From contig JAHDOA010000008.1 in assembly GCA_018435055.1 (NCBI GenBank), positions 1-64,000 of the forward strand: a stretch of DNA of 64,000 nt, written 5' to 3'. Below, in pieces: positions 36,305 through 45,464 of this stretch. The DNA comes from Pelotomaculum sp. (GTDB taxonomy: Bacteria > Bacillota > Desulfotomaculia > Desulfotomaculales > Pelotomaculaceae). The translations under genes were made by a program, and so were the position numbers. The first letter of the stretch is position 1, and each line of letters starts with the position of its first letter. The notes below the pieces were generated by a model, which worked only from the letters and a program-made list of their open reading frames with translations, was not told the DNA's origin and did no database searches.

Positions 36305-36613
36305 TGTTAACACCCCGCAAATTATGGCAATTTTTTAAACTTAAAAATATAAGCTGTTTAAATATTTTAATAAAAAATAAAATAAAATGAAAGCCTTAAA
36401 TCGATCCCATGGACTCCTGGTTCTCTGCGAACTGACCTTGCTGTAGAAAAAATTGCCTGTTAACCCAAAGCAGACCCGCAATTGGCGTTTAAAGCCAGTA
36501 AAATATAAAGCCCTTTGCAACAGGTGGTTTCCAAGCCCTTGTTTAAATATACAGGCGCCTTTTTATGTTTTGGTTAATGAATGATCCTGTGCAGCTTGAA
36601 ATATACTAATCAC
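36305..36613. other. Intergenic region, no feature recognised
   Basis: About 300 AT-rich bases between two oppositely oriented genes. They must hold promoters for both, but no clear -35/-10 pair with good spacing, terminator or riboswitch was found. Confidence 0.4.
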
Positions 36614-36811
36614 ATGAGCAAACATAAATCGCATGTGGATAGAAAACGAAATGAATACGGCAACGCGATGACAAAAATGCGCCTGGGCAAAATGGAGCGT
36701 CTGAATAAATCCGCGCCGCTGATTGAATATAATCTTGAAAGTTTTGCGGGAAAATTTGAAATATATGATCCGAATAAAAAAAAGGGGCGGAAAAACAACA
36801 TATATATTTGA
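36614..36811 (+). CDS. Small basic hypothetical protein
   Basis: 65 residues from ATG 36614, rich in Lys and Arg at both ends (MSKHKSHVDRKRNEYG, then NKKKGRKNNIYI). The middle contains SAPLIEYNLESFAGKFEIYDP. The frame has coding-like residues; the opposite-strand frame over the same bases is a shadow. There is no convincing ribosome site. An upstream in-frame ATG exists at 36581. Not recognised. Confidence 0.45.
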   Translation: MSKHKSHVDRKRNEYGNAMTKMRLGKMERLNKSAPLIEYNLESFAGKFEIYDPNKKKGRKNNIYI

Positions 36812-36861
36812 GACTGATAAGTCATAATCCCTAAACCCGGGACCTTTTGTGTATGTCAGGA

Positions 36862-38784
36862 TTAAATTCTTTCTTTCTCCAGTATCTCCACGAAGGAAGG
36901 GACTAAATAGGGATCAAACTGGGAGCCCGCACATTCTTTTAACTCCGCGACAGCTTTTTCATGGGGCATAGCCTGCCGGTAAGGGCGGTCGCTGGTCATG
37001 GCGTCATAAGCGTCCGCGATAGACAGGATACGGCATTCCAGCGGGATATCTTCTCCTTTCAGCCCCTGCGGATAGCCCTTCCCGTTCCACCACTCGTGGT
37101 GTTTTTGGATCCATTCGCCGACATTCATCAGCGCCAGAGCCGACTGGGTAATTTGGTAGCCAATCTCGCAGTGCTGTTTCATTATCCTGGTTTCTTCAGG
37201 CGTCAGTGGCCCCGGCTTAAAAAGGATCCGGTCGGGTATGCCCACTTTGCCGATATCGTGGAGCCAGGCCAGCAGGCGCAGATCAGCAATTCTTTTATTA
37301 TTCAGGCCCATTGTCCAGGCCATAGACTCAACCAGCTTCTGCAGCCTTTCCGCATGGCCTTCAGTGACAAAATTCCTTGCCTTCAGGGCCTTCATCAGGA
37401 TTCTCACAATAACGCTGCCGGCGCTCCGCCTGTGCAACATCTTCTCCCGGTACATGTTGTCGTCGGCCTCTTTAAATAGCCCGTCCATATCGTTTGGGAC
37501 CGCATCGGCAACAGAATATCCCAGGGACAGGCTTAAAGTAAAGCCTGAACTATTCACGTTGAAGGCGTGAATCGAATCCCGGATCCTGGCGCATATCCCT
37601 TCAATATCAGCTGTGTCGCTCCCGGATAGCAAAATAGCAAATTCATCCCCGCCGATCCGCGCTACCATACCACCCTGCCGCATGGCTTTTTTTATCACAT
37701 TGGCAGTTTCAATCAGCATATGGTCTCCCAGTTCATGTCCCAGGGTGTCATTTACCAGCTTCAGTTCGTCCACATCACAAAGGACAATCCCTACCGGGTT
37801 ATAGCGACCGCTTTCCAGGCGGCGCATTTCCTCTTCAAAGTATACGCGGTTGTATAGCCCGGTGAGGGCGTCGTGCAGGCTCAAGTAACGCAGCTGTTCC
37901 TCCATATGCTTTCTTTCTGTAATATCGATAAAGCTCTCCAGCAGGTAACTGCGGTTGCTTAAGGTTAATCGCCTCACAGTCTTGATAATAGATAAAGGTT
38001 TGCCGTCAAACCTGATCATGGTGCGCTCCGCATGGTTTACCTCTTGGCCCAGGTCGGTTATCGGGCATTTATTTTCCTCGGCCGGACAGATATAACTGTG
38101 GCAGTGTGAGCCGACAATTTTTTCTTTGGGCAGGCCGATTATTTCCATGGCCATTCTGTTTACGTCTTTTATTACATGAGATTCCTCGTCTATTAACACC
38201 ACTCCGCTGTGGATGGAGTCTAAAATAGTGCGCAGGTGCTTTTCACTTTCCTGCAGCTTTTCTTCAGCCAGTTTACGTTCAGTAATATCTCTGATTACAA
38301 CAAAAATTTTATTACTGAGCAAAGGCAGCAGCCTGGCTTCGAAAAATTTTTTAATGCCCTCCATCATAGAATAATATTCGATGCTTATTGCGGATTTATT
38401 TTGTTTTACCTGCTGAATAGCCTCATAAAACTTCTCCCCGATACATTCCTGGCTGATATCCTGAATTTTATTTCCCACCAGGTTTCCGTTTAAGGAGAGG
38501 TTGGTGTCGCTGCCAGCTTTGTAATCCAGTACCGTCCCTTGATAATCGATCCATAGAAACACGTCCGGAAAAGCCGTGATCACAGCCCGCATTTCAGAAT
38601 TGGCCTGGAGCAGTTCCTGGGAGCTTAAATCGAGGGCGCGCTCAAGCATACCGCGATCGGCATCTGATTCCCGGTAGGCGTCGTTTACCGCGTTTATAAA
38701 ACCCTGCCACTCCCCGGGCACAGCAAAGTTATCGCCGAAATGCTGTTTGAGCTGGCGCCTTAATAAATTATGAATCCCGTTCAC
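36862..38784 (-). CDS. PAS-PAS-GGDEF-HD-GYP protein (c-di-GMP turnover)
   Basis: 640 residues. Two PAS domains (about 60-170 and 180-295; the second has several Cys, GSHCHSYICPAEENKCP) are followed by a GGDEF diguanylate cyclase domain (RIGGDEFAIL, active-site residues intact, inhibitory RxxD absent) and an HD-GYP phosphodiesterase (HDIGKVGIPD, GKGYPQGL). It could therefore make and break c-di-GMP. The gene starts four bases after the FIST sensor gene stops, so the two are probably co-translated and functionally linked. Confidence 0.93.
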   Translation of the reverse strand: MNGIHNLLRRQLKQHFGDNFAVPGEWQGFINAVNDAYRESDADRGMLERALDLSSQELLQANSEMRAVITAFPDVFLWIDYQGTVLDYKAGSDTNLSLNGNLVGNKIQDISQECIGEKFYEAIQQVKQNKSAISIEYYSMMEGIKKFFEARLLPLLSNKIFVVIRDITERKLAEEKLQESEKHLRTILDSIHSGVVLIDEESHVIKDVNRMAMEIIGLPKEKIVGSHCHSYICPAEENKCPITDLGQEVNHAERTMIRFDGKPLSIIKTVRRLTLSNRSYLLESFIDITERKHMEEQLRYLSLHDALTGLYNRVYFEEEMRRLESGRYNPVGIVLCDVDELKLVNDTLGHELGDHMLIETANVIKKAMRQGGMVARIGGDEFAILLSGSDTADIEGICARIRDSIHAFNVNSSGFTLSLSLGYSVADAVPNDMDGLFKEADDNMYREKMLHRRSAGSVIVRILMKALKARNFVTEGHAERLQKLVESMAWTMGLNNKRIADLRLLAWLHDIGKVGIPDRILFKPGPLTPEETRIMKQHCEIGYQITQSALALMNVGEWIQKHHEWWNGKGYPQGLKGEDIPLECRILSIADAYDAMTSDRPYRQAMPHEKAVAELKECAGSQFDPYLVPSFVEILEKERI

Positions 38785-38787
38785 ATC

Positions 38788-39927
38788 CTAATCCTCCCGG
38801 AATGTGGTGATAGTCATGGTCTGGTTATGAAGTTCAGGGCCGGCGCCAGAAGCAAAAGGACAGATCTCCCCGTAAGAGTAAAACCCGGTCAGGACAGTAT
38901 CTGCGCCCAGGATATCCCTGACTCCCTCCACTTCTTCCTCAGTCCTCTGTTTTAGAAGAAGTTTCCGTCCCACACAGCTGATCAGGATCGCCAGTGCAGG
39001 GGATACTGAACCGGCTGATTTGAAACTGTTTTTGGCCGCCTCCACGGCGCCGTCGATGAGCCGGTCAAAATTGGCTTTCATTAAACGGGCATATTTGCCA
39101 TCGGGCATATCACCGGCAAAGGTGAGGCTCTGTTTTTCCTCGTTTATTGATAATATGGTACGGACCAGGCCTTTTTCATGATCTTTGACGCGGATGCTCA
39201 ACGGGAAAAGCAGGCCTGTCGCCGGCAGGCCTGCAGCGTGTTCGCCCAGGTACACCTTGTACAGCTCCAGCGCCGAACGTCCGTCCATTTCATATAAAAC
39301 ATTCCCGTCAGACCTGGTGATCAGGCGCTCAGGGCCAAAAGGATCCCAGCCTCCCACGGAACCGTACCCGATTTTTAAACGGTCTCCGTAAAAACCTATT
39401 ACAGCAACCGTATCCTTCTGCGGCGGTGTATTCAAAAAAGTCAGCGTCTCGTTAAAATCACTGCCGTCCCCGGCCAGGCCGCCTGTAACAGTCACTTTTT
39501 CGGGCAGACAGCGCATTAAACCCTTAACCAGTTCGCTGCCGTTTACCGCTAAACCGTCGGAAAGCACAAAGAGGTGCGACAGGTCCTCTTTGGGTATGGA
39601 TTGGGCAAGCAATACCCCCGCCTGGAAACTGTTTTTTACTTTGCTCAGTTTTATTTCCGTACCGTATAGTTTGGTATGCTTAAACTCTACTGCCGTGCTT
39701 ACCAGCGAGTTGTCCAGCACCCTGGCGCCTGAAATTTCACCGGCGGTGGAACAGCCCATTACATATGCATCCGGATACAACTCTTTAATTTCCTGAAGGA
39801 ATTCGCTGCGTCCAAGAGCTTTCCTGCATCCGAAAAGCAAAACCAGCTGGGCGCCCTGGCCGATAATTCCTGTAGTTTTTTGCGTCCAACCGCCGGCCCT
39901 GGTCCAGACTCTTTGTTCTACCCTCAG
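38788..39927 (-). CDS. FIST-domain sensor protein
   Basis: About 379 residues. FIST_N (VMGCSTAGEISG, HLFVLSDGLAVNGSEL, VTGGLAGDG) is followed by FIST_C (TGFYSYGEICP at the C-terminus). FIST proteins bind small ligands, possibly amino acids, and work with signalling enzymes. The frame without usual start codons continues upstream through VEQRVWTRAGGW, which belongs to FIST_N. The only candidate start there is CTG at 39927, nine bases after AGGGGG. If TTG 39840 were used, the first strand of the domain would be lost. Confidence 0.82.
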   Translation of the reverse strand: MRVEQRVWTRAGGWTQKTTGIIGQGAQLVLLFGCRKALGRSEFLQEIKELYPDAYVMGCSTAGEISGARVLDNSLVSTAVEFKHTKLYGTEIKLSKVKNSFQAGVLLAQSIPKEDLSHLFVLSDGLAVNGSELVKGLMRCLPEKVTVTGGLAGDGSDFNETLTFLNTPPQKDTVAVIGFYGDRLKIGYGSVGGWDPFGPERLITRSDGNVLYEMDGRSALELYKVYLGEHAAGLPATGLLFPLSIRVKDHEKGLVRTILSINEEKQSLTFAGDMPDGKYARLMKANFDRLIDGAVEAAKNSFKSAGSVSPALAILISCVGRKLLLKQRTEEEVEGVRDILGADTVLTGFYSYGEICPFASGAGPELHNQTMTITTFRED

Positions 39928-40141
39928 TTTTTTTAGCCCCCTCCCGGAATATTTACAAACTTCATACTATCGTGGAAATAAGTTCAACTTCCTCCAGATT
40001 CGTCAAGCAAACTAAAATTCCTTGCAGGTAAACCTGCATTAATTAATTATTTAATGTATCGGATTTTTTCTAATTAGTCTGAATACTAATTGAAATACAT
40101 TTTTTTCTATGTTACTATCACTTCAGGCAGGAGGTGGGAAA

Positions 40142-40900
40142 ATGAAAGTAGTTTTTCATGATTTATTCCGCAGTGTATATGATTATGACCCGGCCGCCGC
40201 CGCGGGCAGAATGGACTGCATCGTGGATGAGCTGAAAGGCCGCTACGAGTTTGCATCGCCGCACCCGGCGGCTGAAAAAGATATCCTGCTCGTACACAGC
40301 CAGGCTCACCTGGATTGGGTAAAACAACGGGACACACTTTATGAAGTCGCCCTGTTTTCCGCAGGTGGGGCAGCCATGGCGGCGCAAATGGCCATGCGGG
40401 GTGACCCCGCTTTCGCCCTGATCCGGCCGCCGGGCCACCATGCCGGCAGGGACTCGTGCTGGGGCTTTTGCTGGTTTAATAACGTTGCCATAGCGGTGGA
40501 GAAAATCCGCGCTGAGGGAACGGCAAAAAAGGTCCTGATTGTGGACACGGACCTCCATTTTGGTGACGGCACTGACAATATTTTTGAAGATGACTATGAC
40601 GTTAAATATTACCATGTCTATAATGTGGAAGGTCTGAAACAATTTTTGAGCATCAACCGTGAATGCGATTTAATCGCTGTTTCAGCAGGCTTTGACAAGC
40701 ATAAGTCCGACTGGGGATTGATCTACTCGACAGAGGACTTCCACACCATGGGCGGCATGATCTCCAACCATGCCCGCAAATACTGCGGAGGCAGGTTCTT
40801 TGCCGTTCTTGAAGGCGGCTACAACCACCATGTGCTGGGCAAAAACGTCAGGGCCATGCTGGAGGGATTTGATTCGGGCCTTAGTATTTCACAGGATTAA
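40142..40900 (+). CDS. Histone deacetylase/acetylpolyamine amidohydrolase family protein
   Basis: 252 residues, shorter than many family members. Zinc and charge-relay residues are seen in RPPGHHAGRDS, WGFCWFNNVAIA, DTDLHFGDGT, SAGFDKHK and LEGGYN. It should remove acetyl groups from small molecules or proteins. ATG 40142 has a perfect AGGAGGT site; the frame to 40109 is not needed. The gene converges with an MFS gene. Confidence 0.92.
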   Translation: MKVVFHDLFRSVYDYDPAAAAGRMDCIVDELKGRYEFASPHPAAEKDILLVHSQAHLDWVKQRDTLYEVALFSAGGAAMAAQMAMRGDPAFALIRPPGHHAGRDSCWGFCWFNNVAIAVEKIRAEGTAKKVLIVDTDLHFGDGTDNIFEDDYDVKYYHVYNVEGLKQFLSINRECDLIAVSAGFDKHKSDWGLIYSTEDFHTMGGMISNHARKYCGGRFFAVLEGGYNHHVLGKNVRAMLEGFDSGLSISQD

Positions 40901-41090
40901 GATGATTGAAACAATATTTAACAAGATTAATATTAATTGAATTATACTAATTATCAAAGAATGAACCTTTACGTTAAACTTTAATAAACCGCTATATAAA
41001 GCTTTAATTAATAAAAATATTACATAACAAATTTTAAGTTAAACAGGCGACTGGCTAATTATTAATTATAAATCCTGTTTAATCTTAAAA
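40884..41090. repeat. AT-rich intergenic repeat with inverted ends
   Basis: CACAGGATTAAGATGATT at 40889 and AAATCCTGTTTAATCTTA near 41071 are nearly inverse copies. They flank 160 AT-rich bases between two convergent genes. The same words recur at 34771 and 63059. The pair could end transcription from both sides or be a relic of a mobile unit. Confidence 0.4.
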
Positions 41091-41091
41091 G

Positions 41092-42267
41092 TCATTTAGA
41101 TCCTGTGATATTCTTTTTAAACAAACTTCCACTACTGATATCAGGTTTGCTCTGTTTAGCCGGCGCGGCGGCAAACATCCCCATCACGCCCAGCGCCGCG
41201 GCAAAATATAACACCCCCCGGTAACCCATCCCCTGGGCGATAATACCGCCAAAAAATGGCCCGAGAGCGCTGCACAAATTAAGGGTAGCCTGAAATATAC
41301 CCCCGGCGGTCCCTTTCTCTTCCCCGCTCCGCAGGACAATCAGCAAAGCGCCGACATACAGGCAGGACCAGGCCACGCCCAAAAGCGCCATAATGATGAT
41401 CAGGTGTGTGCGCCCGGTGAAAAAGGCCATAGCGGAGAATACCAGCACAGAAAGCAGCTGGCCGTAAAAAAATATCTTGTACTCGGAAAAACCGGCCAGG
41501 ACGCGCATGACCAGGAACTGCACAGAAAAGTTGATCACCCACAAAATGCCGATCCAGAACTTATCAAAACCCAGTGAAGCCAAATAAAGCGGCAGTATGA
41601 TCCACACCGCGGTAGCGCCCAGGTGACGCAGGAACACAGACAGGTAGACCCTGTAATCCCTGCGCAGGACCTGCCACAGGTTTGGCGGCCGGGTAAAGTC
41701 GTAGGGCTGTTTTTGGGGAAAAGCCAGCGATAACAGAAAACCCAGCAGGCAGGATATAAAGCTAAGCCAGAAAAGCAGCTGGATGTCGGCCACCAGAGCT
41801 CCCGCCGCGGCGCCGAATATCCAGCCCAGCGACCCGTATGAACTATATTTGCCCATGTCCGCGCCGGCCTCAAAAGCATAGGCGATTATAGCGGCGGTCG
41901 CTATACCCAGGGATAATCCCACTATCCCCCGCGCCAGCATCAAAATCGGGACACTATCGGCAAGAAGCTGGGTAGCGAAAGCAGCGCTGCTGATTAATAA
42001 TCCCCAGCGCACAAAGGGCAGCCTGCCCTGGCGATCTGACATCCAGCCTGAATAAAGGGATGACGACAAAAAAGCGGTCCCGTAAACAGCCCCGACCAGC
42101 CCGATCTGAAAGTCCGTGGCGCCCAGGTCGGCCCCCAGCAACGGTATAAAAATTATTGAACCCTGGGTAGCAAAACTGAGTAAAAAATTTACAAGTCCTA
42201 TCAACCAACGATAGGACGTTTTATCTGCCGTGTTTGCGGCCGAAAATTGCTCTTCATGTTCACGCAT
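41092..42267 (-). CDS. Major facilitator superfamily transporter
   Basis: 391 residues with about twelve membrane helices. The MFS motif after helix 2 reads GWMSDRQGRLPFVRWG, and helix 4-5 contains ARGIVGLSLGIATAAIIAYAFE. It is likely a drug or small-molecule exporter; nothing in the sequence defines the substrate. The N-terminus begins MREHEEQF with a soluble stretch of about 22 residues. It is divergent from the Mrr-like gene. Confidence 0.88.
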   Translation of the reverse strand: MREHEEQFSAANTADKTSYRWLIGLVNFLLSFATQGSIIFIPLLGADLGATDFQIGLVGAVYGTAFLSSSLYSGWMSDRQGRLPFVRWGLLISSAAFATQLLADSVPILMLARGIVGLSLGIATAAIIAYAFEAGADMGKYSSYGSLGWIFGAAAGALVADIQLLFWLSFISCLLGFLLSLAFPQKQPYDFTRPPNLWQVLRRDYRVYLSVFLRHLGATAVWIILPLYLASLGFDKFWIGILWVINFSVQFLVMRVLAGFSEYKIFFYGQLLSVLVFSAMAFFTGRTHLIIIMALLGVAWSCLYVGALLIVLRSGEEKGTAGGIFQATLNLCSALGPFFGGIIAQGMGYRGVLYFAAALGVMGMFAAAPAKQSKPDISSGSLFKKNITGSK

Positions 42268-42446
42268 AGTCGTATTCTAATGTTGTGTAACGCTGATGTC
42301 AATAATAAAGGGCCGGGTGTTTAAGCAATATCTTATGCTGCAAACAATGGTTTAAGTAGAAATGATTTGCCAACAATAAAGATGTGTTATATCTTAATAA
42401 TGGATTTTATGTTAAGCTGGATATTAAAGCGAAAGGCGGGTAAGCC

Positions 42447-43718
42447 ATGTATAAAGATAACGATCCAGATATCTTAGAGACAATAGGAATTGCTGGAGAA
42501 ACCCGGCCGGAAACATATATCAGGGCAAAGGCCGGGCAGGCCCGCCGGGAAAGGCTGGCAAGGATCCAACAGAAAAGAGAAAGTTTTGCAGACTTGAATG
42601 AACTGGCCGAATTTGAAACAAAACAAGCAGAAATTTTCTTGCAGGAATGTAAAAACATCCTCAGGGACAACCTGATCGCAGGCGTTAAGACAGACTGGGC
42701 GTCTCTTTATAATGACAGGCCTTATCCCCCTTTTGTATATAAAAATCCCGCTCCCCGCTACAATCAGATCGCCAGGGAAAGGGGCGTGCCGCAAAAAAAA
42801 TTTTTTTCTGAACTACTGTTCCCCTCTGTAAAAAAAGAGCGGCTGAAAAAAGAAAGCGAAGCTAAAATGGCCTACAATGTTAAATCGCAGCAATATGAAG
42901 AGGAAAAAGCAGCGGGGGCCGCCGCTCACGAAAAAAAGAGGGAAGCCTACATGGCCGCCCAGTCAGCCTATAACAGCAAAGTTGAAGAATTACAGTTTAA
43001 TTTTGCCAAGGGACAGCCGGCCGCTGTCGAAAGTTTTACCAGGATACTCCTGAATTGCATAGAAATGCCGGACCATATCAACATCTATTTTGACGCTGTA
43101 TGCCTGCCGGGGGAAAGACAGCTGATTATTGATTGCTTGCTGCCGGCCTATTACGATTTGCCTCGCGCTATTAGCTACCAATATTACAAAGATAACCAGG
43201 CCATAGCGCCAGTTGAAATGAGCGATCAGGATTATGACGCGTTCTACCTGAATCTCATTCAGCAAATTACCCTGACGGCGGTAAACACGGTTTTTAATGC
43301 GATACCCGCCCGGCTCGTCCAATGGGTTGCCTTTAACGGCTGGGTGGAAAACGACAAAATCGGGGACGTCCTGGAATCAAAGGCCTGCATCATATCCTGC
43401 CGGGCGTCGAGGGATGTTTTTGCGGCCCTGGATCTTCTAAATGTCCGGCCCGCAGACAATATCCGCGAACTTGGGGGGCTGACAGCAAATTCCCTTGCAG
43501 GGGCAGAAACAATACAGCCGGTTGTTTGCCCCGAAACATTTTTCCAAACAGACGAAACAAAGCAGGATCCTGATAATGCAAAAGAAGGGCTAAAACCGCT
43601 GGCGTACCACCCGGGTGAATTCAAGATGGCAACCACAAAACTCGTAGATGAGATGATGGACCAAATAGAAAAAAACCTGCTGCAGAACGCCGGGAACAAG
43701 GATGGTACGATCCACTGA
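42447..43718 (+). CDS. Protein resembling the N-terminal part of Mrr-type restriction proteins, nuclease absent
   Basis: 423 residues. Residues 1-180 are charged and coiled-coil rich. Residues 195-345 match my memory of the conserved segment that precedes the Mrr nuclease in a group of actinobacterial proteins: a DLPRAISYQYYKD-like strand, then LTAVNTVFNA, VAFNGWV and ISCRASRDVFAALDL. In those proteins a PD-(D/E)xK nuclease follows; here the chain ends after about 60 more residues with no QxK motif. The function is unknown; an anti-phage or DNA-binding role is inference. A ribosome site AAAGGCGGG precedes ATG 42447. Confidence 0.65.
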   Translation: MYKDNDPDILETIGIAGETRPETYIRAKAGQARRERLARIQQKRESFADLNELAEFETKQAEIFLQECKNILRDNLIAGVKTDWASLYNDRPYPPFVYKNPAPRYNQIARERGVPQKKFFSELLFPSVKKERLKKESEAKMAYNVKSQQYEEEKAAGAAAHEKKREAYMAAQSAYNSKVEELQFNFAKGQPAAVESFTRILLNCIEMPDHINIYFDAVCLPGERQLIIDCLLPAYYDLPRAISYQYYKDNQAIAPVEMSDQDYDAFYLNLIQQITLTAVNTVFNAIPARLVQWVAFNGWVENDKIGDVLESKACIISCRASRDVFAALDLLNVRPADNIRELGGLTANSLAGAETIQPVVCPETFFQTDETKQDPDNAKEGLKPLAYHPGEFKMATTKLVDEMMDQIEKNLLQNAGNKDGTIH

Positions 43719-43778
43719 CCCCTCTCCATAGGCGCGAAATATGTCAGATAATTCTGCAATGTAAATCATTTCAATTTA

Positions 43779-43824
43779 CCCCACCATGTGGTATCATAAA
43801 AGAAAGATAGTACCACATGGGGGT
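43779..43824 (+). promoter_or_regulatory. Inverted repeat covering the YkgJ ribosome site
   Basis: CCCCACCATGTGGTA (43779-43793) and TACCACATGGGGGT (43810-43823) are inverse copies apart from a two-base bulge. The right arm includes the GGGGGTGA ribosome site of the next gene. As RNA the hairpin would hide the site; as DNA it could be an operator. Confidence 0.45.
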
Positions 43825-43832
43825 GACACCGC

Positions 43833-44276
43833 GTGGAATCAATGTTGCATAATCTCGCAAAATTTTACGCAGCTCTGGACGAAGCGCTGCAGCCGTTAAA
43901 AAGAGCCTGCGGGGACTGCGGCGAATGCTGCCGGAGAGCTTCCAAGCTGCAGGTCTACCCGCTGGAGCTGCAGAACATCAGCAGGTTCGTAAAAAATGAT
44001 TACTTAATAAGGAAGTTCATTGATTTCGCAAATAACAAGGTGGTTAAAATATGGGGGGATGTAGAGGGACAGTGTCCCTTCCAGGATGGAGATCGCTGTT
44101 CAATTTACGCCGTGCGCCCGTATTTCTGCCGCGTATATGGCCCTTACAACTACCGGGGCAAAAATTTGCTCAAGGGATGCGTCTACTGCGGCCATTCCAT
44201 CATCTATTTTTACAGGGAAGAACTGCCCCTTTATAATGAATTTGTGAACTACCCACCACTTAACCTGCCGGTTTGA
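43833..44276 (+). CDS. YkgJ-family cysteine cluster protein
   Basis: 147 residues. The Cys set is ACGDCGECCRR at 26-36, then GQCPFQDGDRCSIYAVRPYFCRVY and a late GCVYCGH. The family (formerly DUF/UPF0153) is thought to bind Zn or an Fe-S cluster. GTG 43833 follows GGGGGTGA. A hairpin-forming inverted repeat overlaps the ribosome site. Confidence 0.88.
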   Translation: MESMLHNLAKFYAALDEALQPLKRACGDCGECCRRASKLQVYPLELQNISRFVKNDYLIRKFIDFANNKVVKIWGDVEGQCPFQDGDRCSIYAVRPYFCRVYGPYNYRGKNLLKGCVYCGHSIIYFYREELPLYNEFVNYPPLNLPV

Positions 44277-44340
44277 AGCGGGGGCTTCCTGATTCTTGAA
44301 CCTCTCATGACTGAAGTCACGATTCTTAGACTCCGATCAA

Positions 44341-45396
44341 TCACTGCCTTCTACCACTAAGAAGATTCATAATCCTGCTCGGAATACTGGCAAGCGGCAC
44401 AAGACATTCCGCCCCGCCCAACTGGTAAGCCACCTTCGGCATGCCGAAAACAACTGAAGTGGCCTCATCCTGGGCCAGGGTCCTGGCGCCGGCCCGGCGC
44501 ATGGCCAGCATACCCTCAGCCCCGTCCCCGCCCATGCCGGTAAGCATTACCCCAATCGCGTTTGCTCCCACGTATTTCGCCACCGATTGGAAAAGCACCT
44601 CAACTGAAGGGCAGTGCCCGTTGACGTTTTCTCCTTTCTGGCAGTTCACCTGGTATATTCCACCGGACCGGCGCACTTTCATATGAAGGCCGCCTGGCGC
44701 GATCAATACCCGGCCGGGCATAACCCTATCCCCTGTTTGCGCTTCCTTCACCTCCATCCTGCTGATACTGTCCAGGCTTTCAGCAAAATGCCGTGTAAAA
44801 CTTGCGGGCATATGCTGCACTATGACGATGCCGGGCATGGTTGAAGGAAAGCCCTGTATAATCCGGCGTATGGCCTGGGTCCCTCCAGTTGAGGCGCCGA
44901 TGGCAATGACTTTATCTGTAGACTCAGCCAGGGCATGGCTATCGACTTTGGCCGGTTTAAGCGCCGTCCGCTGATTTTTTTTCCAGGCGCTGACGTTGAC
45001 GGACGCCGCTATTTTGACCTTATCCCTTAAATCGCCCAGCATGGCGCTTAAACCGCGGGCAATATCTGTACTGGGTTTGGTAACCACTTCCACAGCCCCC
45101 GCCTCCAGGGCCGCCAGGGTAATCTCCGCTCCTTTTTTGGTCAGGGCGCTGACCATAACCACCGGCAGGGGGTACTGCGGCATCAACCTGCGCAAGAATT
45201 CGACACCGTCCATCCGGGGCATCTCCACATCAAGGGTCAGCACATCCGGCTTAAGCTGAACAATCTTATCCCTGGCCACATAAGGATCAGAGGCTGTACC
45301 CACCACCTCGATCCGGGGATCCCCGGCCAGCCCACGGGATAAAATTTCCCTGACCAGCGCGGAATCGTCTACAACCAGCACCTTAATCTTCTTCAT
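44341..45396 (-). CDS. cheB: Chemotaxis protein-glutamate methylesterase/deamidase
   Basis: 351 residues. The receiver domain has VVDDSALVRE and the phosphoacceptor in LTLDVEMPRMDGVEF. The C-terminal esterase has the catalytic Ser in IGASTGGTQAI, His in VQHMPASFT and Asp in LTGMGGDGAEGM. It removes methyl groups from chemoreceptors when phosphorylated by CheA. It is the last gene of the operon; cheR is 68 bases upstream. Confidence 0.95.
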   Translation of the reverse strand: MKKIKVLVVDDSALVREILSRGLAGDPRIEVVGTASDPYVARDKIVQLKPDVLTLDVEMPRMDGVEFLRRLMPQYPLPVVMVSALTKKGAEITLAALEAGAVEVVTKPSTDIARGLSAMLGDLRDKVKIAASVNVSAWKKNQRTALKPAKVDSHALAESTDKVIAIGASTGGTQAIRRIIQGFPSTMPGIVIVQHMPASFTRHFAESLDSISRMEVKEAQTGDRVMPGRVLIAPGGLHMKVRRSGGIYQVNCQKGENVNGHCPSVEVLFQSVAKYVGANAIGVMLTGMGGDGAEGMLAMRRAGARTLAQDEATSVVFGMPKVAYQLGGAECLVPLASIPSRIMNLLSGRRQ

Positions 45397-45464
45397 TCAC
45401 GGCATCACCCCCGCTGATATTAAACAATTCTATGGCAGTCCGCAAAACGCTTTTTTCTGGTATG

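Noticed and set aside
44277-44340. Terminator or IS605 end after the YkgJ gene (GGGGGCTTCC, TGACTGAAGTCA)
   Set aside because: Only a weak hairpin without a T tract is visible. Similarity to an IS end could not be supported from the sequence alone.
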